Positions 44,835 to 53,560 of a stretch of DNA of 64,000 nt are shown one piece after another. Source of the stretch: VAZQ01 sp045811525 (GTDB taxonomy: Bacteria > Pseudomonadota > Alphaproteobacteria > Rhizobiales > Xanthobacteraceae); assembly GCA_045811525.1 (NCBI GenBank), contig JBJMTV010000028.1, positions 13,963 through 77,962 of the forward strand, written 5' to 3'. How positions within the stretch are numbered: position 1 is the stretch's first letter; each line of letters starts with the position of its first letter. The notes below the pieces were generated by a model. It saw nothing but the letters and a program-made list of their open reading frames with translations. It searched no databases and had not been told where the DNA came from. Made by a program: the position numbers and the translations under genes.

Positions 44835-45542
44835 ATGCTTCAAGAGACCGGTCGCGGAAAACGTAGCGAGAAGGGCCTCCTGACCCCAGACAATTGCGTC
44901 GTCACCATGATCGATTTGCAGCCGCAGATGCTTTTTGGGGTGAGTAACTTCGACCGGCAGTCCATCATCAACAACAATGTTGCTCTCGCCAAAGCGGCGA
45001 GAGTTTTCGACGTGCCGGTGGTGCTGTCGACGGTGGAGAGCAAATCCTTCAGCGGAAACATGTGGCCGCAAATAAAAGCGGTTTTCCCGAAGCAGGAACC
45101 GATCGAGCGGACCTCGATGAACTCCTGGGATGATCGCAATTTCGTTGCCGCCATCGAGAAGACCGGGCGCAAGAAGATCGTCCTATCCGGGCTCTGGACG
45201 GAAACTTGCGTCGCGCTCCCCACGATCCAGGCGATTCATGACAAGTACGAGGTCTATGTGGTCGAGGATTGCTGCGGCGATGTCAGCGCGCTGGCTCACG
45301 ACAACGCCATGAAGCGCGTCATCCAGGCGGGTGCCAAGCCGGTCACGGCGCTCAGTGTGATGCTTGAGTGGCAGCGTGACTGGGCGCTCCACGACACCTA
45401 CGACGCGGTGATGGACATCGTGAAGACCCACTGTGGCGCTTATGGCGTGGGCGTGGAATACGCCTACACCATGCTGCATGGCCTTCCCTCGACAACGCTG
45501 CCGGAATACGTCGTTCCAGGCGCGGTGGCCGCGCGAAAATAG
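44835..45542 (+). CDS. Isochorismatase-family cysteine hydrolase (YcaC-like)
   Basis: 235 aa, with AACGAGGAGAAAGCACC upstream of the ATG. The Rossmann-like fold contains the catalytic triad in usual positions: Asp in TMIDLQPQML (about 27), Lys in the middle (SNKx region, about 90-95) and Cys in SGLWTETCVALPT (about 123). The length and HGLP...EYVVPG tail match the YcaC group of uncertain substrate, often induced near oxidative or electrophile stress genes. The C-terminal extension after 200 is typical of this group. It is 261 bases downstream of the LysR gene; the gap shows no other feature. Confidence 0.85.
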   Translation: MLQETGRGKRSEKGLLTPDNCVVTMIDLQPQMLFGVSNFDRQSIINNNVALAKAARVFDVPVVLSTVESKSFSGNMWPQIKAVFPKQEPIERTSMNSWDDRNFVAAIEKTGRKKIVLSGLWTETCVALPTIQAIHDKYEVYVVEDCCGDVSALAHDNAMKRVIQAGAKPVTALSVMLEWQRDWALHDTYDAVMDIVKTHCGAYGVGVEYAYTMLHGLPSTTLPEYVVPGAVAARK

Positions 45543-45674
45543 CGGCTTGTTGCGCCTTGACCGCGGTGACCCTGGCGCCCCGGAGCCCTCGTGGGTGGGT
45601 CCCTGGGGCGCTCTGGTTTGCGGGCAATCTCTTGCGCGCCTGGCAATCCAGAGGCCCTATGGCTTTGTGCTCTG

Positions 45675-46682
45675 CTATTGCAGGCGCCTCGCTGCATCGT
45701 CCAGAACGGTCAGGTCGGAATATTTCCTCACGTCGGTATCGGCGTTGATAAGCCCGAGCTGCTTGATCAGTGCGACGTTGCGTTGAAGTGCGTCCAGGTC
45801 CGGACGCATTCCCGGCGCGTGATGGTAATCCTGCTTGGTGAAAAGCCAGCCGAGACGCTCGGCCGGCTGCTTCGCCACGCGCGCGGCAATCGCTACGACC
45901 TCACTGTGGTTGGCCGGGTCGAGAAACCACGCGGTGATGCGCAGGGTGTCCTCCATGAAATCCACCATGGCCGCACGATTTTTGTCGATGAAGGACTGCC
46001 GCGCGCACCAGAACAGGAGCTGCGTCAGACCCATGACATCGCGATTGTAGAAGAGAGGCTTAGCGATGCGGCGCAGCTCCGGGTCGAACGAGAAGGGCAC
46101 CACGAGGGGGACAAGGTCGGCCTTCTTGTCTGCGAGAATCGCACGCATGGTCGGCAAGGGCGCCTCGATCATCACGTAATCGCGCTTCTGCTCGAGCCCG
46201 ACCTTGAGCAGCATGCTGCGCATCGCCACATCGACCGCCGAGCCGCCGGCATTCGTCGCGATCACGCGGCCTTTCATGTCCTCGAGGTGCTTCACCGGTC
46301 CATCGGCGAGCACCATGTATTCTTGCGAATAGTAGTCCTGCACGCCGTCCTGGAATTCATCGGCAATCACCCGCAGATCGGAGAGCCCGGCATTTTGAAT
46401 GGCGATGGGCAAGGTCGAGAACGCGAGGTTGGCAATCTCGAGCTCATTGTTGGCCAGCGCCGTGATCATCTGCGGCGTGCCGGCGTAGCGGACGGGCTCC
46501 AGCACGTAGCTCTGCCCGATATGCCGGGCGAGCTCCTTTTTCTCCAGCAGCAACGAGCCCCAGTTGGAGAGCGGCGCGATCCACGACAGGCGGATCTTGA
46601 CCGGCTCGGCTTTCGCTGCGCCGTGCGCCAGAAGAGAAATGGCGGTAGCGAGCGCAATCGCGCAAGATCGTACCAGCTGCAT
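45675..46682 (-). CDS. NMT1/SsuA-like ABC transporter substrate-binding protein
   Basis: 335 aa from ATG 46682 (MQLVRSCAIALATAISLLAH), with signal cleavage after about residue 25 (AAKA/EP). An upstream ATG at 46697 abuts the REP-like element and lacks a ribosome site. The mature part is a periplasmic type II binding protein of the NMT1/THI5/TauA-SsuA superfamily: IRLSWIAPLSNWGSLLLE, ALANNELEIANLAFSTLPIA and HLEDMKGRVIATNAGGSAVD. Ligands include sulfonates, nitrate, pyrimidines and aromatic acids. No ATPase or permease is nearby, so it is an orphan here. Confidence 0.85.
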   Translation of the reverse strand: MQLVRSCAIALATAISLLAHGAAKAEPVKIRLSWIAPLSNWGSLLLEKKELARHIGQSYVLEPVRYAGTPQMITALANNELEIANLAFSTLPIAIQNAGLSDLRVIADEFQDGVQDYYSQEYMVLADGPVKHLEDMKGRVIATNAGGSAVDVAMRSMLLKVGLEQKRDYVMIEAPLPTMRAILADKKADLVPLVVPFSFDPELRRIAKPLFYNRDVMGLTQLLFWCARQSFIDKNRAAMVDFMEDTLRITAWFLDPANHSEVVAIAARVAKQPAERLGWLFTKQDYHHAPGMRPDLDALQRNVALIKQLGLINADTDVRKYSDLTVLDDAARRLQ

Positions 46683-46697
46683 ATTTGTCTCTGTCAT

Positions 46698-46787
46698 TCG
46701 TAGCCGGATGAGCGCAGCGAATCCGGGGGCGGGCCTTTTGATAAAGTTTCCCGCATTTCGCTATGCTCCATGCGGGCTACGTTGCTG
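46698..46787. mobile_element. REP/MITE-like element, copy B
   Basis: It begins TCGTAGCCGGATGAGCGCAG and ends ATGCGGGCTACGTTGCT, matching copy A (26043-26135) along its whole length with about ten differences, including short indels. The imperfect terminal inverted repeats are the same. No direct repeat was found at its flanks. It separates the NMT1-like gene from the PF04392 gene upstream on the minus strand. Confidence 0.75.
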
Positions 46788-46800
46788 CTGCAGCAGGGCA

Positions 46801-47781
46801 TCACTCCATCACCTCGTCGGCAAGGGCGAGCAGCCGGTCGGGGATTGTAAGGCCGAGCGCCTTCGCCGTCTGCACGTTGATGACCAACTCGAACCTGGTT
46901 GGCTGCAGAACCGGCAGGCTGCCCGGCGGGTCGCCGTTGAGTATGCGTCCGACATATGTGCCGACCAGCCGATAGGACTCCGTAAAGCTCGCGCCGTAGC
47001 TCATCAGACCGCCGGCTGAGGGGAATTCGCGGTATTGGTAAATCGCCGGCACGCCGTAACGCAGGGCCAGCTCGGCGAGCCGCGCGCGGCGGTTCGTGAA
47101 GAGCGGATTGGTCATGATGACGAGCCCGCCAGCTTGTTTGTCGCGCAAGCTGTCGAACACGGCCTCGAACTCGCGTGCCTCGGCGGCATGCACTAGGTCA
47201 AGCTGCAGGCGCAGCTTCCCCGCCGCGGTTTGCATGGCGTGAGACACCCGCTCGCTGGTCGGAAATGTCGGGTTGACGAGAACGCCGATCGTTGTCGCGC
47301 TGGGGACGGTCTGATGCAGCACCTCGAGCTGTTTCGATCCAACCTCGAGGCCGAGTGTCGCAACTCCGGTCAGATTGCCGCCGGGTTGGTTGAGGCTCGC
47401 CACCAGACCGAGTTCAACCGGGTCGGTCACCGTCTGGAACACAATGGGGGTGTCGCTGCTCGCAGCTTTAGCCGCCAACGCCGTCTGCGTGCCGCCTGCG
47501 GCGATCACGGCGACGCGGCGCCGGACGAGCTCGGCCGCGAGCTGAGGAACGCGCTCGAACATATCGTTCGCCCATCGGTAGTCTACCGCGACATTCCGGC
47601 CTTCCACATATCCAGCTGCCGCCAAGCCCTCGTGAAAAGCACGCACGCGGCCGGCAAATGCATCAGGCGAGCCAGTGTTGAGGAATCCGATGACGGGGAG
47701 GGGGTGCTGTTGCGCGCGCGGAGCTATCGGCCACGCTGCAGCGGCGCCACCGAGGAGGATGATGACCTGGCGCCGGCGCAT
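46801..47781 (-). CDS. PF04392-type ABC substrate-binding protein, coupled to the TIR-STAND-kinase
   Basis: 326 aa from ATG 47781. The ATG shares one base with the stop of the TIR-STAND-kinase gene (TGATG), so its translation is coupled. A signal peptide (MRRRQVIILLGGAAAAWPIA, cleavage after PRAQQ) exports it. Two lobes follow: PVIGFLNTGSPDAFAGRV, VAVDYRWANDMFERVPQLAA, TPIVFQTVTDPVELGLVASL, NQPGGNLTGVATLGLEVGSK, then FEAVFDSLRDKQAGGLVIMT, PAIYQYREFPSAGGLMSYGA and the end LPDRLLALADEVME. The family resembles LsrB/tryptophan-binding receptors but usually lacks transport partners, as here. The coupling suggests that ligand binding and kinase belong to one system. Confidence 0.88.
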   Translation of the reverse strand: MRRRQVIILLGGAAAAWPIAPRAQQHPLPVIGFLNTGSPDAFAGRVRAFHEGLAAAGYVEGRNVAVDYRWANDMFERVPQLAAELVRRRVAVIAAGGTQTALAAKAASSDTPIVFQTVTDPVELGLVASLNQPGGNLTGVATLGLEVGSKQLEVLHQTVPSATTIGVLVNPTFPTSERVSHAMQTAAGKLRLQLDLVHAAEAREFEAVFDSLRDKQAGGLVIMTNPLFTNRRARLAELALRYGVPAIYQYREFPSAGGLMSYGASFTESYRLVGTYVGRILNGDPPGSLPVLQPTRFELVINVQTAKALGLTIPDRLLALADEVME

Positions 47782-50381
47782 CACTCAATCCGCGGAAAGT
47801 ACATTCTCACGGTCGTGCCGCCTCCTACTTCGCTCCGAATCGTCACGTACCCGCCTGACTGCTGCACGAATCCCTGAACTTGAGAAAGGCCGAGCCCGAC
47901 GCCCTGACCCGGAGGCTTGGTCGTAAAAAATGGCTCAAATGCCCGTTTGGCCACGTCACTGTCCATGCCGGTGCCGGTGTCGGTCACCGTAATGACCACG
48001 TGCTCACCCGCCTTGCCTTCAGGCGCTCGGGTGTGCGCCTCACCCAGGCAAATATTGGCGGTCTCGATGCTTACCTGCCCACCATTCGTTAGCGCATCGC
48101 GCGCATTGGACATCAGGTTCATCAATGAGACCTTCAGGTGATGCACATCCAGCAGAACCTGCCATAGATCAAGCGCCAAAAATTTTTGCAGCTCGATCTT
48201 TTTCCCAAGCGTGCGCGAAAAAGCGTCGTAGTTGTCCTCGATGATTTGGTTCACGTGGACAGGACTGGAATCGAATGTTTGGCGACGAGAGAACGTGAGA
48301 AGAATGCGCGTCAGCTCTGCGGCCCGCTGTGAAGCTGCGATTGCATGATCCAGCCTGCGCCGCACCGGCGGCGGATTATCCGCAGCCAAATTGTTTCGCA
48401 CCAATTCCAGGTTTCCCAGGATGACCGTGATAAGGTTGTTGAAGTCGTGCGCAACGCCAGTCGTCAGTTGCCCGACGGCCTCCTGCTTTTGCGCCTGCAC
48501 CAAGCGGTCGAAAGCGCTCCGTTCCGCCTCAATGCTTTGTTCCAAGAACATCGCCACATTCACATCCAAGTCCGCCTTGCGCGACGGCAGCCATTGCTGC
48601 GCCCGCTTCAAGTCGAGTCCGGTCAGCAATGCGCTACCCGTCTTGCCCTGTTCGCGCCAGCGCCGCTCTGCTCGTTCCGCGTCGCTCTTGAAAACCAGAA
48701 ACTCCCGCTCGTCGCGTAGCCAGTGGCTGAGTCTAGGCCAGCCTCGCAAAAATGCCTCATGCGCCACCTCCGCAATCATCCGCCTGTCGAGCTCGCGTTC
48801 ATGCAGCACCGTGAGGCGCCAGGGATGATCAGCCAAGCGTGCGGCGAGAGCCCATTCCGTGGTACTGCATTCTTCCTGTGTGGCTTGTCTGCGTATCGCT
48901 TCTCCTTCGGCGGGTACAAGCGCAAGTCGCAGCGTCAAGAGCCGCCGCAGATCGTTGGCATCATTCGGATTATCGGCCAGGAATTCCTCGGCGCGGCTTG
49001 CGAGAACTCCTCCTACGTCAATCGCCTGGGCTGGCAGCCGCAAGGTTGCGTCGCCGCGACGCCTCATGGCCTCCCACATATCTGTTAGCAGGTAAGAGAG
49101 AAGTGGCAGCGCACCGGCCTGCCTGATCGCTGTGCCTTGGGCTCCGCCTTTTCCTGACTCCCTATGGGTCGCAGCTGCATCGGTTATTCGGGCGGAGATT
49201 TCCTCCGTCTCGAAGTGAACCTCGAGTGCGCGTGCGGGTGCTGTAACGATTTCGTGGAGCTTGTCGCGGTCGAACGGCGGCACGTTGACGTGTTGGTAGC
49301 ACTTGAACAGCGGCTCATCAGCCTGCAGACCCGGGAAATAGTCAGCACGCAGGGTCGCTAGCGCCACAAGATGCTGCTCTGCCAACGCCTCGGCCAACAG
49401 CTCGGAGAAGCGCCGTCCCTCCTCTTCGGTGGAGCGGGTGTAGAGCTCTTCGCCTTGATCGACGTAGAGGAGGGTGCGCTCGGGTGCTTGTGCTTCGCGC
49501 CGCATTAGCTCGTCGGCCGTGGCTTCAACCAGGTCCCCAAGAGAGTTGTCTCCCTTCAGCAGAGCTTTGCCCCATTTTCGGGGCAGGGCTGCATGGTCCG
49601 GGTTTCTGCGATCGATCTGCCACAGCTGGATGAAAGCCGCCGCCAGTGCCTGCAGCGGCCTCTCTCCAGGCCGGATCGTAAGATACAGCCACTTGCGGCT
49701 GTTCTTCAGGCCAGGAGGCCAGGTCTTCCCGGTGACATGCTCCGTCGCCGGCCACCGCATCGACTTGAGCGCTGCCAGAACACCCGCGCGCGCGATGGAA
49801 GACTTACCGACGCCGGAAGCGCCGATCAGGATCGGACAGCTCTGCGGCTTCGCAGCAAGCAGGCTGAGAACCTGGCTTGTCTCTATCGTGCGGCCATAAA
49901 AGTAATCACTGTGAGCCTCGGTCATGGCTTCCAATCCGCGATAGGGATTGACCAGCTTCCACAGCGGCGACGTGCTCGGCACAATTTCGCCCTTGAGCGC
50001 CACAAGGATCCGGTGGAGCGCCTTGTCGTCAGTGACAACCGGCGCCTCGACCCAGTTGAGCAGCCGCAGAAATGACAACCCTGGGGCCTGCGCGCCCTGA
50101 GCGATCACCGGCACCAACGGAAAGGTCTTGTCCTTCACATGGCGGTCCAGCGCCGAAAAATACTCAATCTCCTGCCATGGCCCGATCCCGCCCGGGCCAA
50201 GCAGTAACAGGAACGCGTCCGCGCCTGCGACTTCGTCCGCCAGTCTTGGCAGCCAAAGTCCTGGACCGAGGGAGACGGGAGAAAAGAAGACGTCAATACT
50301 TGGCTCGAGCTGTCTCAGGCCTACCCGTACAGCCTCGGCCAAGTCCTTGTTCTTCGCAGCAAAGGACAAAAAGACGCGCAT
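47781..50381 (-). CDS. TIR + STAND NTPase + histidine kinase fusion protein
   Basis: 866 aa, three modules. Residues 1-132 are TIR-like: MRVFLSFAAKNKDLAEAVRV (box 1), ADAFLLLLGPGGIGPWQEIE with Trp69 and the likely catalytic Glu71, FPLVPVIAQGA. Residues 145-580 are a STAND P-loop NTPase of the nSTAND1 type: NPYRGLEAM entry, Walker A GASGVGKSS (187-195), Walker B LLYVDQGEE (304-312), ALATLRADYFPGL, and a winged-helix region ending WPRLSHWLRDE. Residues 625-866 are a histidine kinase: H-box VAHDFNNLI with His645, N-box NLMSNARDAL, G-boxes DTGTGM and GVGLGL. No membrane, PAS or receiver domain is seen, so it is a soluble kinase with no local response regulator. It is coupled to the downstream binding-protein gene. 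Confidence 0.85.
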   Translation of the reverse strand: MRVFLSFAAKNKDLAEAVRVGLRQLEPSIDVFFSPVSLGPGLWLPRLADEVAGADAFLLLLGPGGIGPWQEIEYFSALDRHVKDKTFPLVPVIAQGAQAPGLSFLRLLNWVEAPVVTDDKALHRILVALKGEIVPSTSPLWKLVNPYRGLEAMTEAHSDYFYGRTIETSQVLSLLAAKPQSCPILIGASGVGKSSIARAGVLAALKSMRWPATEHVTGKTWPPGLKNSRKWLYLTIRPGERPLQALAAAFIQLWQIDRRNPDHAALPRKWGKALLKGDNSLGDLVEATADELMRREAQAPERTLLYVDQGEELYTRSTEEEGRRFSELLAEALAEQHLVALATLRADYFPGLQADEPLFKCYQHVNVPPFDRDKLHEIVTAPARALEVHFETEEISARITDAAATHRESGKGGAQGTAIRQAGALPLLSYLLTDMWEAMRRRGDATLRLPAQAIDVGGVLASRAEEFLADNPNDANDLRRLLTLRLALVPAEGEAIRRQATQEECSTTEWALAARLADHPWRLTVLHERELDRRMIAEVAHEAFLRGWPRLSHWLRDEREFLVFKSDAERAERRWREQGKTGSALLTGLDLKRAQQWLPSRKADLDVNVAMFLEQSIEAERSAFDRLVQAQKQEAVGQLTTGVAHDFNNLITVILGNLELVRNNLAADNPPPVRRRLDHAIAASQRAAELTRILLTFSRRQTFDSSPVHVNQIIEDNYDAFSRTLGKKIELQKFLALDLWQVLLDVHHLKVSLMNLMSNARDALTNGGQVSIETANICLGEAHTRAPEGKAGEHVVITVTDTGTGMDSDVAKRAFEPFFTTKPPGQGVGLGLSQVQGFVQQSGGYVTIRSEVGGGTTVRMYFPRIE

Positions 50382-50465
50382 ACTTGCGCGCTCCCTTCAA
50401 CGGACCACTCGGCGGTGGCGCCTCCGATCAGCTTCAAGAACCCCGGCCGCGCGACCGCCGCCTCA

Positions 50466-51470
50466 TCACTCAATAACCTCATCGGCGGTGGCGAGCACGG
50501 AGGGTGGTATTTCGACCTCAAGAGCTCTGGCTGTTGCCATGTTAATCACGAGCTCGAGCTGCGTCGGAAACTCGATCGGGAGGTCTGCGGCCTTCGCTCC
50601 CTTCAAAATACGGTCTACGAAGTACCCCGCTCGGCGATAGTTCGCTCGCAAACTGACGCCGTAGCTTAGCAAGCCGCCATCCTCTACATGGTCCCGATAA
50701 GCAAAGAGTGTCGGCAGTCTATTCACTAAGGCAAATGCGGCAAGCTGCCGCCGGCTGTTGCCGAACAATGTGTCGCTCTGCACGATGACGACAGCACATT
50801 CCTGCCGGGCAAATTCCCGGAACGCCGTCTTGTAATGTGCTTCCACAGTGGCCGTCTGCCAGGACAGCTCGAGGGTGCCGGTTCTTGAAACCGCTGCGAG
50901 CTCTGCAGCGACACTTGTGGTGATTGGATTATCGGGATTGAGTAATACTCCAATCCTACGCGCGTGTGGAAAAACCTCCTTCGCCAAGCCCAATCTCTTA
51001 CCGATCAGACCTGGCACACTGATCAGGGTGCCGGTCACGTTTTTCCCCGGGCGTGCCTCGGTCAGTGCCAGCCCGATCTTCACCGGTTCAGACAAGTTGA
51101 TCCCAACGATCGGGATGGTGCTGGTGGCTTGGGCAGCGGCCACCGTTGCGGGTGACGTGCCGGCAATTAGAACGTCCGGCCTGAGAGCAATCAACTCGTT
51201 CGCCAGCGCCGGCAGGCGGGCGAGATCACTATCTGCATAACGCTCCTCATAGACGAAGTCGCGGCCCTCGACATAACCGTGTGCGCGCATTCCCTCGAGA
51301 ATTCCGCCATACCAGGCCACTCCCGAGCCTTTCCCGCCCGCGGCGAGCAGCGCGATCAGAGGCTTGCGTTCTGTCTGTGCAAAGACATCGCCAGGGAACG
51401 TGAACGCAGCCACGCTGAATGCCCGCGCTCCACGTCGCGTGAGGCAGGGAGATCTCAGGCTATATGACAT
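50466..51470 (-). CDS. PF04392-type ABC substrate-binding protein (divergent copy)
   Basis: 334 aa from ATG 51470 (MSYSLRSPCLTRRGARAFSV); an upstream ATG at 51494 would add eight residues. The signal region (to about GDVFAQ) differs from the MRRREF type. The lobes are clear: KPLIALLAAGGKGSG, EGMRAHGYVEGRDFVYEERY, STIPIVGINLSEPVKIGLAL, GVLLNPDNPITTSVAAELAA, FAYRDHVEDGGLLSYGVSLR and PPSVLATADEVIE. It is the copy nearest the 5' end of the TIR-STAND-kinase gene (84 bases away). The ligand is unknown, and there is no ABC permease or ATPase nearby. Confidence 0.85.
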   Translation of the reverse strand: MSYSLRSPCLTRRGARAFSVAAFTFPGDVFAQTERKPLIALLAAGGKGSGVAWYGGILEGMRAHGYVEGRDFVYEERYADSDLARLPALANELIALRPDVLIAGTSPATVAAAQATSTIPIVGINLSEPVKIGLALTEARPGKNVTGTLISVPGLIGKRLGLAKEVFPHARRIGVLLNPDNPITTSVAAELAAVSRTGTLELSWQTATVEAHYKTAFREFARQECAVVIVQSDTLFGNSRRQLAAFALVNRLPTLFAYRDHVEDGGLLSYGVSLRANYRRAGYFVDRILKGAKAADLPIEFPTQLELVINMATARALEVEIPPSVLATADEVIE

Positions 51471-51495
51471 CGGTTTAGGAATGTACGGCCACATT

Positions 51496-51594
51496 CTAGG
51501 CTATCACGGCCGTGTTTGATTGTTGCGCGCTCCCGCTCTGTGCCCAAGCAGCGAACCCGGCAGCAAGCAGCGCGATAACCTGGCGAGGTCGCAC
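51496..51594 (-). pseudogene. PF04392-type binding protein, signal-peptide remnant
   Basis: A GTG at 51594 overlaps the stop of the upstream gene (TAGTG) and opens a 32-residue frame: VRPRQVIALLAAGFAAWAQS, GSAQQSNTAVIA, then TAG. This is exactly the exported N-terminus of the family (through the first strand), after which the rest of the gene is missing. The divergent copy at 50466-51470 follows. It is the scar of a deleted tandem unit. Confidence 0.7.
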
Positions 51595-52589
51595 TACTCG
51601 ATCACCTCGTCGGCGCGGGCGAGGAGCGTCGGCGGGACTTCGATGCCAAGCACTTTGGCCGTTTTCAGATTAATCACCAGCTCGAATTTGGCCGGCACCT
51701 GCACCGGCAGATCGGCCGGACTGGCTCCGCGCAGGACGCGATCCACGTAGGAAGCGGCACGATGGAATATATCGCGCAGATCGGGGCCGTAGGACATCAG
51801 CCCACCACTCTGCGGGGTTGTCGCCGAGCTCGAGATCGACGGGGTTCGCTGACGTGTCGTGATGTCAATGAGAGCCGAACGATGGCTGAGGAGAAAGCTA
51901 TCCGAGGTTAACACCACGCCCGTTGTGCCGTCTGAAAGAACCTTAGCCGCCGCTCCCGCAAACTCGTCCACACTGCGCACAGGCCAAGAAAGCGGCTGCA
52001 CGTTGAGCACTCGGGCAGCCGCCTCGAACGCGTCCCAGAAGTAGCGGCCCTGTCCAGGCGCGGTCTCAGGGTTGAACACATAGGCGGCTCGTCGGATTCG
52101 GGGTGCAGCTTCTTTCAGAAATTCCAGCCACTTTCCGCCCATCGAGGCTTCGTTGTTGATGAAGCCGGTCGTATTCCCTCCGGGACGCGAGAGGTTGGCA
52201 ATCAAGCCATCGCCCACCGGATCGGACACGACTGCAAACACGATCGGCATGCTCTGCGTGTTCCGCTGCAAGGCTGCGGTGCCCGGCGTGGTATTGGCCA
52301 AGATCGCGTCCGGTGCGCTAGCAACGAGCTCCCTCGCCATCGCGTTCATTCGCTCGGCATCGCCGGCAGCCCACGCAACGTCGAATGCGAGGTTGCGGCC
52401 TTCGCTCCAGCCAAGCTCGACGAGGCCGCGCACGAATGCTTGGAGCAAGGCCTTTGCCAAAATGTCGCCTTCGGCATAGCCCATCAGCACCGCCACCCTG
52501 CGCACCCGGTCGCGCTGCTCCGCCTGCGCGGCAAGCGGCCATGCTGCAGCGGCGCTGCCGAGGAACGAAATGAACTTACGCCTCCTCAC
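51594..52589 (-). CDS. PF04392-type ABC substrate-binding protein
   Basis: 331 aa. The GTG start at 52589 lies inside the end of the previous gene (GAGTGAGG, four-base overlap). Signal peptide MRRRKFISFLGSAAAAWPLA with cleavage after AQAEQ. Domain marks: RRVAVLMGYAEGDILAKALL, ELGWSEGRNLAFDVAWAAGD, SMPIVFAVVSDPVGDGLIAN, LSRPGGNTTGFINNEASMGG, PQSGGLMSYGPDLRDIFHRA, KFELVINLKTAKVLGIEVPP and LLARADEVIE. Middle unit of the tandem; periplasmic receptor of unknown ligand. Its second lobe (STTPQSGG region) differs most from the neighbours, so ligand range may differ. Confidence 0.88.
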   Translation of the reverse strand: MRRRKFISFLGSAAAAWPLAAQAEQRDRVRRVAVLMGYAEGDILAKALLQAFVRGLVELGWSEGRNLAFDVAWAAGDAERMNAMARELVASAPDAILANTTPGTAALQRNTQSMPIVFAVVSDPVGDGLIANLSRPGGNTTGFINNEASMGGKWLEFLKEAAPRIRRAAYVFNPETAPGQGRYFWDAFEAAARVLNVQPLSWPVRSVDEFAGAAAKVLSDGTTGVVLTSDSFLLSHRSALIDITTRQRTPSISSSATTPQSGGLMSYGPDLRDIFHRAASYVDRVLRGASPADLPVQVPAKFELVINLKTAKVLGIEVPPTLLARADEVIE

Positions 52590-53560
52590 TCGATCACCTC
52601 GTCGGCGAGCGCGAGCAGTCTCTCCGGCAGCACGAGATCAAGTGCCGTTGCGGTGCGGAGGTTGATCACCAGCTCGAAGTTCGTCGATTGCTGAACCGGC
52701 AGGGTCTTAGGCGATTCGCCCTTCAGGATGCGGCCGGCATACGTCCCCGCAATCCGGTGCGCCTCCGTGATGCTCGTGCCATAGCTCATCAATCCACCTG
52801 CGGCGACCGCTTCGCGCAAATGGTAGATTGTAGGCACTCGAAACCGTGCTGCCAGAGCCACGAGCTCATTCCGACCGCTGGTAAACAAAGCGTCCGGGCT
52901 GACGATGAGGCCTGTGGGCATCTGCACCGCCATCCGTCGAAAGACACTTTCGAAGTCGCGCTCGCTCGCTGCCTCTAGGACAGTAAGCTTTTGGCCGAGC
53001 GCATCAGCCACCTTTTCAGCTTCTCGTAGCTCGAGATTGACTCCTGGCGCGTTTGGATTCACGAGCAACCCGAAAGCCGTCGCCTTGGGAAGAAGCTCAC
53101 CAATGAGCTGTAATCGCTTCCCGCCGAGCGCGTTGATGAGGAAGTTTACGCCGGTTACAGGGCCCCCGGGTTCGTTGAGACTTTGGACGAGACCCAACTC
53201 AACGGGATCCGCGCCGATCACGAAGACAATAGGGATATTGTCGGTCGCGGCCTTTGCCGCTGCAGCGGCAGCTGGCGCAAGCGCGACAATAACGGACGGG
53301 CCACTCGCGATGAGGTCACGTGCCATTTGCGGCAAGCGCTCGTAATGCCCTTCAGCCCAGCGATATTCGACCGCAACGTTTTGCCCTTCGACAAAACCTG
53401 TAACCTGCAAGCCTCGACGGAACGCACTCATCTGCTCGCGCAACGGCTCGGCGGCAGGGGCGGCCAAAATCCCTATAACAGGGTTTCGCTGCTGTGCTGC
53501 GACATCAAATGGCCAGGCGCAGGCGACCACGGCCAGCCGCAGAAATTGCCGCCGCCTCAC
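52586..53560 (-). CDS. PF04392-type ABC substrate-binding protein
   Basis: 324 aa. The GTG start at 53560 overlaps the stop of the previous gene by four bases (GTGA). Signal peptide MRRRQFLRLAVVACAWPFDV with cleavage after AAQQ. Then NPVIGILAAPAAEPLREQMS, FVEGQNVAVEYRWAEGHYER, IPIVFVIGADPVELGLVQSL, FGLLVNPNAPGVNLELREAE, PTIYHLREAVAAGGLMSYGT and the tail LALADEVIE. It binds an unknown small molecule in the periplasm. It is close in type to the copies at 46801 and 53557 (PVELG, GLLVNP, YxREFxAAGGLMSYG). Confidence 0.88.
   Translation of the reverse strand: MRRRQFLRLAVVACAWPFDVAAQQRNPVIGILAAPAAEPLREQMSAFRRGLQVTGFVEGQNVAVEYRWAEGHYERLPQMARDLIASGPSVIVALAPAAAAAAKAATDNIPIVFVIGADPVELGLVQSLNEPGGPVTGVNFLINALGGKRLQLIGELLPKATAFGLLVNPNAPGVNLELREAEKVADALGQKLTVLEAASERDFESVFRRMAVQMPTGLIVSPDALFTSGRNELVALAARFRVPTIYHLREAVAAGGLMSYGTSITEAHRIAGTYAGRILKGESPKTLPVQQSTNFELVINLRTATALDLVLPERLLALADEVIE

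Noticed and set aside
45543..45640. Possible terminator hairpin after the isochorismatase-family gene
   Set aside because: The inverted repeat (GGCGCCCCGG against CTGGGGCGCT) is imperfect, widely spaced and has no T-run.
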